Of a stretch of DNA of 64,000 nt, positions 52,798 through 64,000 are shown one piece after another (position 1 is the stretch's first letter; every line of letters starts with the position of its first letter). The position numbers were made by a program, and so were the translations under genes. The notes under the pieces are model-generated. The model searched no databases and had not been told where the DNA came from. It saw only the letters and a list, made by a program, of their open reading frames with translations. The DNA comes from Nannochloropsis salina CCMP1776 (Eukaryota > Sar > Eustigmatophyceae > Eustigmatales > Monodopsidaceae), in NCBI GenBank assembly GCA_004565275.1, contig SDOX01000008.1, forward strand, positions 217,327 through 281,326. The letters are read 5' to 3'.

Positions 52798-54439
52798 ATG
52801 TCGGAGATTGACAGCCTGTTCAGTGCGCTGGGAGAGACGGGCGATGTGGACGCAGGTGAGAGGAGAACATGGAATCGGCAAAGCGGAGCTTCATAAGTCC
52901 TCTCCCAAAATTTGCGAGGAGCTCAGTAGCTCAGACTATGACCTAAATCTCGTGAATTTCGTCTGCAGTATCCTATGTCAGTGTCCATATTTTTCTCTTT
53001 GTCCCTGATTTCTTCGATTCTCATCCTTTTCCTTGAAGATCTGAGCATTCTGGAGGCCCTTTGTGGTATTGAGGGCGTTGATGCCTCTGCCGCCGCTGCC
53101 GCCGCTGTCGAAGAAGAGCAATCGGACGATGATGAGGACGACTCTTTCGATGGAGAAGGGCAGCCGCGAAAAAAGCGGGCACGGCGGACGCGTACAGAAC
53201 TCAATGAAATTGAAAAGCAGCGGACCCGTCGAATCAACGAGCAGATCCAGTCGTTGCGCTCTCTTCTCGAGGCTTCAGGTTTAAACACCAAAAAGGACAA
53301 GTTTTCAATCTTAAAGAAGTGCGTGACTGGGGGGAAGCAGAGACGAGATGTCAGGCAGCACGCTCTGTGTTTCTCATGAAAAAAGGTGCCTCGTTGAGAA
53401 ATTCATAGCGCCCAGGGAATCTAACTGTGTTACACTACCCCACGACAGTACCACGGAATACTTAAAGAAGCTTAAACTTCTTCTAAATAAATCGCAAGCT
53501 CAAATTCAAGCGCTGGCAGCCAACCGGAGGGCAGCCGCCGCCACAGCCGCAGCAGCTAAAGCCGCAGCCGGTGCAGCGCCCACTCAGGCCTCGACGTCCA
53601 TCATGCCAGTATCGCCAGGAAACGCGCTGGGAGAGACGAAGTACTACGTGGAAGTAGACTCGAACGCGGGGAAAGAGAGCAGCAACGGCTCGTTGCCCTC
53701 CGGGCCGGCTCTGGGGATGATGATCCAGCGGCCCCCCATCGCCCCCGGCGCCCTGGTCGAGGCGGGGTCGTGGGCGCCGAACAAGAAGAGCGCCGATTAT
53801 GCGCTCATGTTCCAGAATGCCTCCATCGCCATGGCGGTCGCCAGTCTAGACGGGAAATTCGTCGACTGCAACTCGGCCTTCTCCATTATATCCGGGTATT
53901 CGAACGGAGAAGTATTGCAGCGCTCTGTGTTTGACTTGACCCCGGCGGAGGACTGTCAGGAGCTGATGAGCATCGTGGGCAAGATGATGGAGTCTCCCGC
54001 TGAGTCCGCGAAACATTTTTGGAAGCGCTGCTGCTTCGAAAACCGCGACTGCCACTGCTTCGTCTCCATGTGGCTGGTCCGCAAGGCTTCAGGCGAGCCG
54101 GTCTTCTTCCAGTGCGCCGTTTTGCCTCTGGAAGACTACCCCATGGCCTCCAAATCCGTCACCCACGACGCCTCCTCTGTCCCCGATGACGGGAACGCTA
54201 TTGCGGGACCGGCGGGGGAGAGGGAGTGCTACCTGGCATTGGAGGATCGTGTGGAAACCAGTGAGGCAAATGCCCTTTTGCAACCGCCACAGCAGCAACT
54301 CGAGCACGAGCAGCAAGAGATGCCGTGCGAGACCGAGAAACAAAGAGTCATGGAATCTGCACTGGACCCGGCGCTGGATTCTGGAAACGCTTATTTGCAG
54401 GCACGCGACGACGGCGAGACCTCTCTGGGCACAAAGTAG
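52798..54439 (+). CDS. bHLH-PAS transcription factor (three exons)
   Basis: Exons 52798-52855, 53039-53318 and 53449-54439 join in frame to 442 residues. The bHLH lies at about residues 72-130: basic region TELNEIEKQRTRRINEQI, helix 1 and 2 separated by GLNTKKDKFSILK, with the exon 2/3 junction inside helix 2 (ILKNTTEYLKKLK). The E-R spacing of E-box binders (ExxR) is present. An Ala-rich linker follows, then a PAS domain at about 250-350 (DYALMFQNASIAMAVASLDG, FVDCNSAFSIISGYSNGEVL, SVFDLTPAEDCQELM). The tail is Glu/Gln-rich. This domain pair is typical of animals but has also been reported from heterokont algae. Probably nuclear; targets unknown. Confidence 0.9.
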
Positions 54440-55349
54440 AAGGAGGCGTTGAAGTGAAGGGGAAGAGGGCTCTGAGGCGAGGGAAGAGGAGGGAGCAGGG
54501 TTGCAAGAAGGAAGGACCCACTAGAGGATGAAGAGGAAAGATAGTCGCGGTACATAGTCGTGCCTTACGTTTCAAGCGCCATAAAAGGGGTCTCGCCCTC
54601 ACCTTCATGTATGTATGTATAAGGAGACAAACAGGCTGCGAAAAGGCAGAACTGATGGGAATAAAGGGAAATCGAGTCTTCAACGAAAGGTATGGGTGCC
54701 ATGGTTTAGAGAAATTTCAACCATGTCGTGACTAAAAAGCTTGAGTGGCAGCAAGCTTCGCTGACATGAGGCCGCAAAGCCTTTCGAGGGGTCGCACCGT
54801 GAGTAAATCATCAGACGCCCAAAGCAGTTTGATGAAAAACGGGGACCAAATGGAGCGAAGGGCTTCATTGAAGTTTGAACGGCATCATCGAAATTTGAAC
54901 GCTTTAATTGAAATGTGATGTGTGAAAGGAAAGACGGCGGGAAAGCTGGGCTGTGGGCGGTGACAGGGCTGAGCGAGTGCGCGAAGGGGAGCGGTCCACG
55001 GGTGCTGAATAGTAAGGTGTAGGGATCAGCACGCGGGTCTTGACTTGATGATGTATTTATTCCAATCTGTACTTGAGCATGACGGAAATTACTGCAGGGT
55101 TTGCAAGGCGACCGAGTTCCCCCTAGATGTGGGTTAACCGCCTGGATGCCAAGGAGACGGGCAGTAAAGTGCGATCGCGTGGTATTTTCGCATGCCATGA
55201 GGGCGTGAGGTGCTGCTACACACAAGAACCCGACATCGGGCGAGGCGTTGTGCAGCAACGAAAGAAAAAACACACACGAGAATTCCTTACATGCGCGTCT
55301 TCGATTCGACAATCAACAAAGTGCTATTCATGCAGTAGTCAGGCGTGCT
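54440..55349. other. Convergent intergenic region
   Basis: About 0.9 kb between the bHLH-PAS and sulfotransferase genes. It contains short imperfect repeats of the word TTTGAA (about 54860-54910) and a (TATG)3-type run near 54609. No gene is supported. Confidence 0.45.
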
Positions 55350-56835
55350 TCATTTTACTCTCACGGAATCCCCTGCCGAGACAGTTCGCAAAGGTCGACG
55401 GTCATGGTCGGTCAGTTCATGCCGTACACTCGTGATCCCTCGACCGAAGCGGTCGGCACGGTCGCGCACTCCCCTCTGCGTTCCCGTGTTCAGGCTCACG
55501 CGCCGCTCCCTCATGCTGTAGGCGGGGAGGGCTGATCCCGCGGCCGTGGCAGCCGCCGCTGGCGGGGCTATGTTCCGGTCAGGGAGGTGTGAAAGAAGGC
55601 TTGGGTCCACAAATTTGACGCATCGCTCGTAAAGGGGCAGGGACAGGACGCGGTGGGGGAACCCCTGCGAGACAGGGTCGTAGCCGAAGGCGCGTAGCCC
55701 CCCCCCCGGCAAGTCGAGCCACGTCCTCCACTAGGGCGGGCGAGAAAAAGCGTAGACTCTTGCCGATGTTTCCTTTGTCTGGGCATGCGTGTGAGCGTGG
55801 TGGAGAACGAGAGGGAGGAGGCGGGGGAACCTCGGTGTGTGTGCCCGCTGGTGTGACGGGGCTGGTGACGCTGGAATCGATCGCACCTTGGTCCTCCCCT
55901 CGGGGCCCGTCGAGCACGAGCTCCGAAGAGGATATAGGCGGGGTAATCGGAGGCGATCGCACGGCAGCGGCGCTCTTGGCGATGCGGGCCATGTGGGAGC
56001 GCGAGGCCCTGATTGCCTCGCGAGGAGTGCTCTCCAGGAAGCTGACGAGGCGCACGAGCATCTCCTCGGTGTGCAGCAGCAGGTCTTCGTACCGAACCAC
56101 CAGCACAGGCAACTTTTGCGTGAGCCAGTAGGCGTTAAATTTAGCCCACACCCTGGCCTCGTTGCGCGCCATGTCCTCCCAGAGCGGGGCCAACGACTCG
56201 AACACGTCGCTGGCCAGTCTCTCCTCATGTGTGTTGGTGAGTCCCATGTTGAAGTAAGAGTAGATGGCATCGAATGGGTTGCGGACCAAGAGAATGATTC
56301 GTTGGACAGGGAACCGTCGGTAGCCGTGGCGTTCAGGCCAGTGGCTCTTCACTATCCATGCTCGTTCGTCCACCACGCCTTCGCCGCGCAAGCCTCGTTT
56401 GAGCAAGCTCCGACTCAAGACGCGGTCTGGCCGCGTGTCACTGCCCGTTACAATCCCCGTCACCCCTTCCAAGAGCGTTCGTAACATTGAGTTACCCGAT
56501 CTTGGGTAGCTCAAGAGTGCAACAGTTTCTCCGCCACGCTCCCCCGGGAATAAAAAGCGCGGACGGGTCAGCCCTTCCAGACCAGCAGACGGGGCTTTTC
56601 CTCCATTGAACCCATGATCATCACTGAGAATGCTGGCATTGCATTGGACGCAGACTGCTGGTGTATTTACTGACAAAGACGTACTGGCTGTCCCACAATG
56701 CACAATGGTGTGCAGGACGAGGAAATGGTAAGAGTGGGCAATGGCGAAGCATTTCCGATCCTGTTCATTCAGAAACCCAACCATCGTGGCGAGCAAATCT
56801 AGGTTACAATCATGCAAGGTAAGATGAAGTCCCAT
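55350..56835 (-). CDS. Sulfotransferase-family protein with a frame break at a poly-G run
   Basis: A P-loop sulfotransferase domain spans residues about 105-275: LLSYPRSGNSMLRTLLEG (5'-phosphosulfate loop), WIVKSHWPE, and RIILLVRNPFDAIYSYFN (3'-phosphate site), then LPVLVVRYEDLL. The first frame runs to 55579. At a run of 10 G on the coding strand (55698-55707) the family-like continuation LRAFGYDPVSQGFPHR lies in another frame that ends at 55350; nine G would keep the frame. This may be a sequencing error, a polymorphic allele or a real frameshift. A Ser/Pro-rich insertion sits before it (residues about 295-350). The N-terminal 100 residues hold no clear signal peptide. Acceptor substrate unknown. 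Confidence 0.8.
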
Positions 56836-57356
56836 TTTCCTGTGACTGTTGTAATTTTTGACCCGCAGAGTGAGGTGTACTTAAGGACGAGAGAGGTCGT
56901 TTAGCATGTGGATACTTCCCCCCGCTCCTTGCCGTTACTTGAATAGGGGGTAGGAGGTTATTGCTGTCCACGTGCTTAGGCCATTGGGGTCATTTCATGT
57001 TGTGATGGAAAATGGTTGTGTGCGACGGTAGGCGAGTCATATTTAAAGAAACGGATTTCAGGGCTCGATAGGAGGGGAAATTTCTTCTCATCCTCCCTGG
57101 GCTTGTCTTGCTTGCTCATTCAATCTTGAGATAAATCGGGTCTCAAGAAAGCGTCATCAACGTCAGACGTTGCTCCATGTCAACTCTTGGGGAAGTAGTA
57201 AAGGTCTACATTCAAAAATGTAAATGAAACGTCAGAAAAACTCTGTCGTAGGGACTCAACGTGCTTGATCTTTAGGTTTTAACATTGATACACCGTATAA
57301 TAGCACCATGTAAAAGAATACCATACTTAATACCACTGTCAAACCACAGCATCTAC
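56836..57356. other. Divergent intergenic region
   Basis: About 520 bases between the sulfotransferase and ThiE-like genes, presumed to hold both promoters. Nothing else recognised. Confidence 0.45.
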
Positions 57357-58580
57357 ATGACGAGACAAAAAGAATGTTCAGCACGTCATATTGCAAAGAC
57401 AGCAGCCTGGACTATACTCTCTTTGTCGATTCGTTCTTTTGCGTATTCACGACGTGGTGTGGCAATGGCAAAGCCCTTGAGCGCCTTTGGAACTGCTCCT
57501 TTTACGGGAAAGGCCGGTCTGCTGGGGTTACAGACGCCCTATCTCGTATACGTAACCCCGCCTCTCCCGGCTAAGGGCGTGCAAGATGCTTGGTTCGAAA
57601 AAGTGAGCAATCTGAACATACATGCGTGTATGTCATAATGCTTATTTCTCATTGCATCAACCCTCACAGATCAAGCAATGCGGCGAAGCCGGAGTTCCCG
57701 TCGTGCAAATCCGCGACAAAGAGATGCCATCTGAGGTGAGCGAGTAGGTTGAAGAGCATTCTGACTAACTGTTGACTTTTTTTTTCCCTGCGTCGATACA
57801 TTCCAGGCTTTAAAATCCGTAGTCGTTCGGTGCCGAGAAATCCTTGATACTGCCAGCGTCCCTTCCGGGAGCCCGAAGACCCTTCTGTTCCTCAACGGAA
57901 ATCCTGAGCTTCGGGAGTACTCAGATGGAATTCACTTTCCTGAATCTTCGCTCCACTTAGTGCCCTCCATGCGCAGGGATCGTGAGAGGGAGAGTAGACA
58001 GGAGCCTGTGATGGGTGCCTCCGTACACAGTGTGGTGCGTGCGAGAAAGAAGCGGGAGGGAAGGATGGAGGAGGTTGCCTCAGTAGAAAATCCCAGCCAA
58101 ATACCACTTTCGATGCCTTTACTCGTCTTCACATCTAGGAAGCGGCCGTGAAAGCCGCAAGCAGACGTGTCGACTACCTGCAGGTACGTGGGAGCTGGAG
58201 CACTCGCGTCTCATGACCTCGTCTGTTGCCGACTGGGCCTAGCCTACCCCTTTCGACCCAATGCCTTCAAGCAGGTGGGCACCATGTTTCCAACAGGCAG
58301 TCACCCCGAGAAGCTTGAGGTCGAAGGCCCAGCCTTGATGGCGGACGTGGACGCGGCGCTTCGACAAGCCTGCCTCCGCGAACGGGTCCATCTCTGTGGC
58401 GTCGGGGGAATCACGCCACTCAATTGCGGGAATGTCCTGCGTGCAGGTGCTGACAGCGTTGCGGTCATCAGTGGGATCACCTCAATAGGAGGTAGCGTTG
58501 CGCGAACAGTGCAAGCCTTCCGGGATACGTTTGCGAGAATGGAGGAGGAAGAACGCCGGGCTTTAAGTAATGATACGTAA
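57357..58580 (+). CDS. ThiE/TenI-family protein (five exons)
   Basis: Thiamine-phosphate synthase (ThiE) joins HMP-PP and thiazole-phosphate; TenI relatives isomerise thiazole tautomers. Exons 57357-57602, 57670-57735, 57807-58034, 58139-58183 and 58275-58580 join in frame to 296 residues. Family segments in order: YLVYVTPPLPA, GVPVVQIRDKEMPSEALKS (the IQ-x-RDKE signature, spliced), LLFLNGNPELREYSDGIHFP, MGASVHSVEAAVKAASRRVD then YLQVGTMFPTGSHPEK, and HLCGVGGITPLNCGNVLRAG then ADSVAVISGI. About 65 residues precede the barrel, with a weakly hydrophobic stretch and SFAYSRR, perhaps an organelle leader. It is not fused to an HMP-P kinase as in plant TH1. ThiE versus TenI cannot be settled here. 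Confidence 0.87.
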
Positions 58581-59654
58581 AGCATAGCAATAAAAATGGA
58601 TATGTGCATAAATTTCGTGTGGCACGTAAGAGAGACTGGATTAATGATTTTGGAATGTGTTTCATGTCGAGCGACTGACGTAGCCCAATCAAAGATCATT
58701 TTGTAGAAATGCTAGGTTCTACTCATCCTTTTTGAAAGAATGCTTTACTTAAACGAGCGTTTGTTATCGATTGGAATTTTTCATGTGCGAGAAGTAGATT
58801 GAGAGACACAGCAATCGGCTTCACGCTAATCATCGATGTGTACTTAATAGTCCCAAGGCTCTCCCTCGAGGAAACGATGTAGACCCAGTGCCATGCGACC
58901 TCATATACCTCTTTTACATTCAGGAAAAGGGAATCAAATCATTTCGTTTTCATGTCTTTTTGGTTTTGTTTTTCCCATTTTTTAAATAAAGTTTTTCGAA
59001 GGTAGTTAAGAAATATCGTTGATCGAAAATGTCTCTTCTACGCCTTTCACTCTATCCTCCGACTTTTTAGTAATAATAGATGACGCTAATCTTACAAAAG
59101 AGATACGGGGGGCTTTAAAGCGTCATAAGCTGCGCGATGCTTTCTGAGACACTACGATGAAATGGAGCGCATTTCCTCTTCCAGAGACTGGCTGTTCGTA
59201 CTTGATACGAAGGCCACCTCAAAAATCTATGCCTGCTGTCGAGTCATTGAAATCAAAAACGCACGCACCGGGTGGTGGAAAGTCGACAATACGACCAGAC
59301 GAGTAGTAAACATAGGCCAGAACAAGTCATGTAACCTCCCCCCTTCCACGGCCGTCGACCGTACAGACTCGGAAGTTGAGCGCTCACGTCTCGACACAGG
59401 ACGCCGAAGGGTTCAGTTTCGCAACGACAGGTCCATTTTGACAACAAGAATTGTTTGTTGGATTCTTATCATTTTAATAGGGTGCCGTGAAATAGGAGAG
59501 CTTGATGGTGAGGTTTCCATTTTGAGGGCTGACTTCTTGCTTTGTGGCGTCTTGACTTCTCCCTCATGCCTTCCCCTCTACTGCATCCGCCTTTGTTATA
59601 ACCACGACTTACTCATACCTATCTGATCACCAAAATACTTTAGGAATCTATAGC
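58581..59654. other. Intergenic region, AT-rich
   Basis: About 1.07 kb between two plus-strand genes. A 154-codon frame with a real ATG (59162-59626) has no recognisable domain and an odd Cys/Leu/Ile-rich end; I do not call it a gene. The 5' part should be ThiE-like 3' UTR and the 3' part the SNRNP40 promoter. Confidence 0.4.
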
Positions 59655-60841
59655 ATGGATGAAGGTCCTGAGGACGAGACAAGGCGGACTGGCGCCGATG
59701 ATAGCGCCCTGGCCACGGTCCCAGAGAGTTCCGGGACGCTGGCAATAAGCAGTACTCCCCCAGCCCCAGGACGGACGTCGCACTTGGCCGCATCTACCAT
59801 GCTTTTGACCGGTCATGCTGCAGCCGTGTACTGTCTGCAGTTCAATCCCATGGGGGACGCTTTGGCAACGGGGTCTTTTGATAAAACAATATTGCTGTGG
59901 GACGTTTATGAGGTACGTCGTAGTTGCCCCCCCCCCCGCGAGTTTCCTTATCCCCTCGTGGCGCACTTTAGGTTCGTTTCAGAATTTCGTCAGATCAAGC
60001 ATCCTCTTACCTTTCACAACCTTGGGACGTACGATATGATGCATGATAGGATTGTAAAAATTACAATGTACTGGCTGGGCATACGAACGCTGTGTTGGAT
60101 CTGAAATGGTCGCCAAATGGTAGCCAAATCGCTTCGGCATCGGCCGATAAGACGCTCATGATATGGGACAGCAACAAGGGCACTCGGATCCGTAAATGCA
60201 AGGAGCACACTGGATGCGTAAACAGTGTCGCCGTGGCGGGCGACAAAGTCGCGGCGTTGATAGCCACGGCCAGCGACGATCGCACTGTGAAGCTGTGGGA
60301 CAACCGCAGCCGAAGATCGGTTCAAACCATCGAGCATCACTTTCAGTTGCTGGCAGTAGCGCTGTCCGCGGATGGGAAAAAGGTGTTCGCGGGCGGCATC
60401 GACAACAGCATCCAGGTCTGGGACATGGCCAAGGGACCGGCTCCTCTAGAAGTGCTCGAGGGCCACTCGGAGACGGTCACGGGCTTGAGCCTGAGTCCCG
60501 ACGGCAAGTATTTGCTGTCGAACGCCATGGACAACACCGTGCGGCAGTGGGACGTGCGGCCCTTTGTGACGGGAGGGCGGCTGGTCCAGGTCTTCCAAGG
60601 AGGGACACACGGCTCGGATCGGAACCTCTTGCGCTGCGCCTGGTCGCAAGACGGCGAGATGGTCTCTGCGGGCTCCGCAGATCGTGCGGTTCATGTATGG
60701 GATGTGCCTTCGGGTCAGGAGCTCTATTACCTGCCGGGGCATAAAGGGACCGTAAATGAGGTCGTCTTCCATCCCCGGGAGCCTGTGATAGCCTCCGCGT
60801 CTTCGGACAAAACGTGCTATTTGGGGGAGCTTGCCGGGTGA
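59655..60841 (+). CDS. SNRNP40: U5 snRNP 40 kDa WD40 protein
   Basis: SNRNP40 is a seven-bladed WD40 protein that binds PRP8 in the U5 snRNP of the spliceosome. Exon 1 (59655-59912) encodes a short disordered N-terminus and the first blade (LTGHAAAVYCLQFNPMGDAL, SFDKTILLWDVYE). A 137-nt intron joins it in frame to 60050-60841, giving 349 residues; the join restores YEDCKNYNVLAGHTNAV, matching the family. Further blades follow with near-universal family strings such as GGIDNSIQVWDM, LSNAMDNTVRQWDVRPF, NLLRCAWSQDGE and a final SASSDKTCYLGEL. All seven repeats are present. This is among the clearest calls in the window. Confidence 0.95.
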
Positions 60842-61001
60842 TAACTCTTATCGTTGACCATCGTGAAAGATAAAAGCTGAGAATTTGAGTATTAGGCGAC
60901 GGTTCCATGCCATTTCTGTGATTCATTTTAAGTAGAGTAGAACAGCAACAGCAATGTAATTGCTCTGTTTGTACAGCACAGGCATTTTCTTATTTTGTAT
61001 C

Positions 61002-63613
61002 TCACTCTTTCGCATTTTGAACAACAAAGAGCGAAACACCCACAATGGAGGATTGAGAAGGATCTTCTGGGGGGTTAAGTCCCAGGGACTTGAGATGATC
61101 GCGGAATACACCGCGGAGATGCTCCAGAGTCGCCGCAACACAATCTTCCTGCGATCCGAACCCGTTACCGACCCCAAACGACAGCTTTTGCGCCTGGTCT
61201 TCAATCTCATGCGCCTCTCCAAGCGTTGACATGCCCACTTCGTTGATGCCGGTCAAAGTGGACCTGAGGTCGGCGCAAGTGAAGTCACGCAGGAATTCAT
61301 AGAGCTCGACCTGGATGTCTGCGTGTTCGCAACAAACTGCCACTTTGCACAAAGCCTGAACAGCCTCATACTGGGTAAAGCAGTCTGAAAAGAGACTCAG
61401 TGTCTGCAACCGGAGTACTATCACGCCTAGCTGCTCGGTCGTGAACCGCAACGCGTGCTCGCCGAGGAACCAGGACGCTAGGCGCAAGAGTCGAGCGTAG
61501 ATAGCACGCTTTTGGGTACAACTCGGCTCCTGAACCTGCCCTTGGGTCTGCCAAACCGCCTGAGGACGAATACCAGCTTTGAAATAAGTGTGGGTGTTTC
61601 CGCTCTCCGGTTTAGGACAGAAATCGAGGTCCAGCACACAAAATATTGCGGCCAGAAGCTCCGCTTGAATGACGGGATCGGAGGGCCTGGGAGACAGAAG
61701 GCCTTCCCAGGTCTTGATGAGATATTCAACCATTGCATCCGTAGGGGCAACATTGAAATATACGCGTGAAGTGCGAGAGAGTAAGGAGGCCAAGATTCGG
61801 CTGGAAGGGCCCGACGAGGAAGAGACGGCTTGCACGCTCATACGGTCTCGTCCCTCCTCAAGGAGGAGTCCGAGCTGGACGTCTGTAAAGTACGCAGGCG
61901 CTTCAGCTAGGCGTCTTTCCAAGTCTTGCCACAACTTGCTCTCATCGGAGGTGCTCAAGGACGTAGAGCTAGAGAGCGCAGGCTCCCCTCCAGGCTGCGA
62001 TAGGGAGAGAGCTGAAAACGAAATTCCGCTGTTGTACCTGTTGCTAGCATTGCTGGGAAACGAGGCTCGAGGTAGAGATGGTACGAGCCAAATCAGTGTT
62101 TGTAATAAAGACAGACGTAGCTGTGTTGAGAGTGTTTTTGAAGACTCGAGTCCATCCGCCCTGCTCGTGATAGTGTTTCTCAGCCTCTTCAAGACGCCGG
62201 CATGCATGTAGCCGGCGTCTTCTTCCCTTCTATCGGCTTGAGCAACCAGGGTGAAATCATCACCCTTTTCCCCTTCATACTGGTACCGCACAAGCCATTT
62301 GGCCATCGTACGCATCGCTCCGAAAACGGCGTGGAGTGTCGTGAGTTGCGCTGCCGGTTCTTCAACCGCGTGCTGCAAGACCTTCGCGATGGCAGGGACG
62401 TCCGAGTCCCGCGTGGAGGAAAGCGTCCCGGACTCATGCCACGAAAACTGGTACAAAAGGTTGATAGCCTCCAGGCTGACTTGCAGGCGCTTGTCCTTTA
62501 GCGCCGCGTCTTTAAGTACGTGAAAGAAAGCCTCGGTCGTAGCAGGTGGTACATCTTGTCCGGTTGAAGAGGCGATGCAAGCACAAGTGCGAAGGTAGAA
62601 GACGCACGCCAATATATCTGACAAAGCGTTTGATGAACTATGGTGATGTTAAGGGTACAGTCGTGGTTGAAAGTAGATTGTTGAATGTGTACGCCCTGAA
62701 AAGACTCGACACACAGAGTTACAAACGACAAAGTGAGCATCAAGTGGAAAGTGAAACACGCGTCAACGATTAACAAGTGTTATGCTGCGCCCCATTACTT
62801 CAGTTGTAACTCAATAACCATGTAGTTTAGCCCTGAGTGGTGTACGTACTGTATTTTCTTGTTGGAGAGCAAATGAATGGCCATCTCGGCTCTTGCGCTT
62901 TTTGATTTGAGCGCCAGCTCCCATAACGCGGCATGGCATGCACGAGTCCCGTCATCGTTTGCTCTCAAGCTTCCAGGAGCGTGACATACCGTGTACATGT
63001 ATGCCATCCATTCCGGTGGACAACAATCGAAGTGCTTCAGTACATGTCGCATCATCAGCGATAGCGCACCCGACAGCGCTAGGATCTCGGCAAACTCCTT
63101 GGTCTTCTTACCGCTCCCAACAATCTCGCCACCAAGCTTCTCCAAAGAAGGAGGTAGACGTTGCAAATCTGAGCAAGACTTTTGCACAAGCGAGAGAGTA
63201 TCTAGGTAAACTTCCTCGCTGCGAAGCTCATCTTTTGAACGATGATGATGGTAGTACTGCGAAGACAGGAGACCAAGAGACTGTACCGCAACCACTTGTC
63301 TCGGAAAATAAGTAGCGGACCGAAAATCTGCAAGAACTGCTTCCAGAAAGATCGCTGCGTCGCATGTCCTTGCATGATGTGCGCATATCTCGGTGATAAA
63401 AAAATATACCAAGCGAGCGAGCTTCCTGCTGTCATTGTCCGTGTCTTGAAGTCGTGGCAATAGCTCAGCCAATGCTTGGGCAAAGTCTAGACTGTATGAT
63501 ATATCCTCTGTGTCTTGGCCAAGTTGATGCACTTGCTCACGGAGGATGTTTAATATCTTAGCGTTTTTAGGAGGTTTGCCCTCGCGGAGCTTTGCCATCA
63601 ATATTTCGCTCAT
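61002..63613 (-). CDS. Large alpha-solenoid protein, possibly adaptin-like (exon junction unresolved)
   Basis: Two open exons appear to belong to one gene. The first starts at ATG 63613 (MSEILMAKLREGKPPKNAKI) and runs open to 62795. The second runs from about 62624 to 61002 (about 540 codons); its frame opens with TTG just before an AG acceptor at about 62617, so it is not a start. Both are helical with HEAT/armadillo-like periodicity (for example DSRKLARLVYFFITEICAHH; RLQVSLEAINLLYQFSWHE; QLRLSLLQTLIWLVPSLP). The N-terminal part recalls beta-adaptin or TPLATE trunks, but I cannot confirm this. No simple GT-AG pair between 62.85 and 62.6 kb keeps the frame, so a small exon may lie between. 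Confidence 0.5.
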
Positions 63614-64000
63614 ACCTGTGTCGACTGTCTTTATGTTGAAAAATTTGCCCTTAGCAAAACTTTATCTGTTGTCCAAAAGCGAGTGAGTATACTGACACGG
63701 TGCCGCAATCGTTTTTCTTCCGCTCCTTTGCCATGTGGTTTGCATGTTAAGACCGAAGTGATGAGTGAGATGATTCCATATCGGAATTAGGAATCCGGAG
63801 ATAGCATAATGCCGAGAATCATGCAAGTAGAGTGTAAATCATAGAAAAGAAGTAATTTTCGGGTGTTCCGCGTGACCAAAATGATTTAAAGCCGCTTATT
63901 TCATGTCGTTCCATCCTATGATATCAGTTTGCGTACAGCTTGCCACAGGCTTGTTCCCTTCCCTCCCGTAATGTCAGCCGCTTCCGACGGTACCCGTGCC
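63614..64000. other. Right-edge intergenic sequence
   Basis: About 390 AT-rich bases upstream of the solenoid gene to the window edge. It probably includes that gene's promoter. No other feature supported. Confidence 0.45.

Noticed and set aside
59162-59626. 154-codon frame with a true ATG between the ThiE-like and SNRNP40 genes
   Set aside because: No recognisable domain, irregular composition, and no supporting splice sites; noted only as intergenic.

Overview
This is a nuclear contig from a photosynthetic eukaryote, most likely a heterokont alga of the Nannochloropsis/Microchloropsis type (Eustigmatophyceae). The evidence is spliceosomal genes with short GT-AG introns (mostly 66-250 nt), plastid proteins (PsbP-domain protein, Rieske pheophorbide-a-oxygenase-like enzyme, plastid-type ribosome recycling factor) whose N-termini look like a signal peptide followed by a Phe-containing ASAFAP-like site, a fused betaine-lipid (DGTS) synthase, and a bHLH-PAS factor. 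The species assignment is inference; no marker gene is present. The window is gene-dense: about 30 protein genes in 64 kb, on both strands. I see no rRNA or tRNA gene, transposon, viral fossil or CRISPR array.

0-20 kb: an unidentified coiled-coil protein open at the left edge; a MoeB/rhodanese (MOCS3-like) sulfur-transfer enzyme; F-actin capping protein alpha (six exons resolved); a short Beclin/Atg6; DGTS synthase BTA1; a four-TM claudin-like protein; an EME1-like partner of MUS81; retromer VPS35. 20-34 kb: PAO-like Rieske oxygenase; a glycosyltransferase-sulfotransferase-glutaredoxin triple fusion; an STI1-repeat protein; a PsbP-domain protein; a possible microgene; a bZIP factor; a PAS protein; a GAMT/RMT2-like methyltransferase.

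34-50 kb: mitochondrial ATP synthase beta with an extra C-terminal domain of about 180 residues; a DUF1015 protein; an MECR-like reductase that lacks the segment bearing the catalytic Tyr; plastid ribosome recycling factor; a DUF726/TMCO4 hydrolase; CCDC43; a six-exon FCP1-like HAD protein; an LTD domain fused to a degenerate phosphatidylinositol-synthase-like membrane region. 50-64 kb: a G3BP-like NTF2+RRM protein; a bHLH-PAS factor; a sulfotransferase with a poly-G frame break; a five-exon ThiE/TenI protein; U5 snRNP 40K (SNRNP40); and a large alpha-solenoid protein.

The neighbours do not form a pathway or cluster; they are mostly housekeeping genes in convergent or divergent pairs. Exon joins given here were made by eye from GT-AG sites, preserved frame and family alignment from memory; no transcript or database search was available. 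The best candidates for something undescribed are the GT-sulfotransferase-glutaredoxin fusion (20.9-23.7 kb), the LTD-PIS-like pseudoenzyme (48.2-49.5 kb) and the ATP synthase beta C-terminal extension (35.7-36.3 kb).
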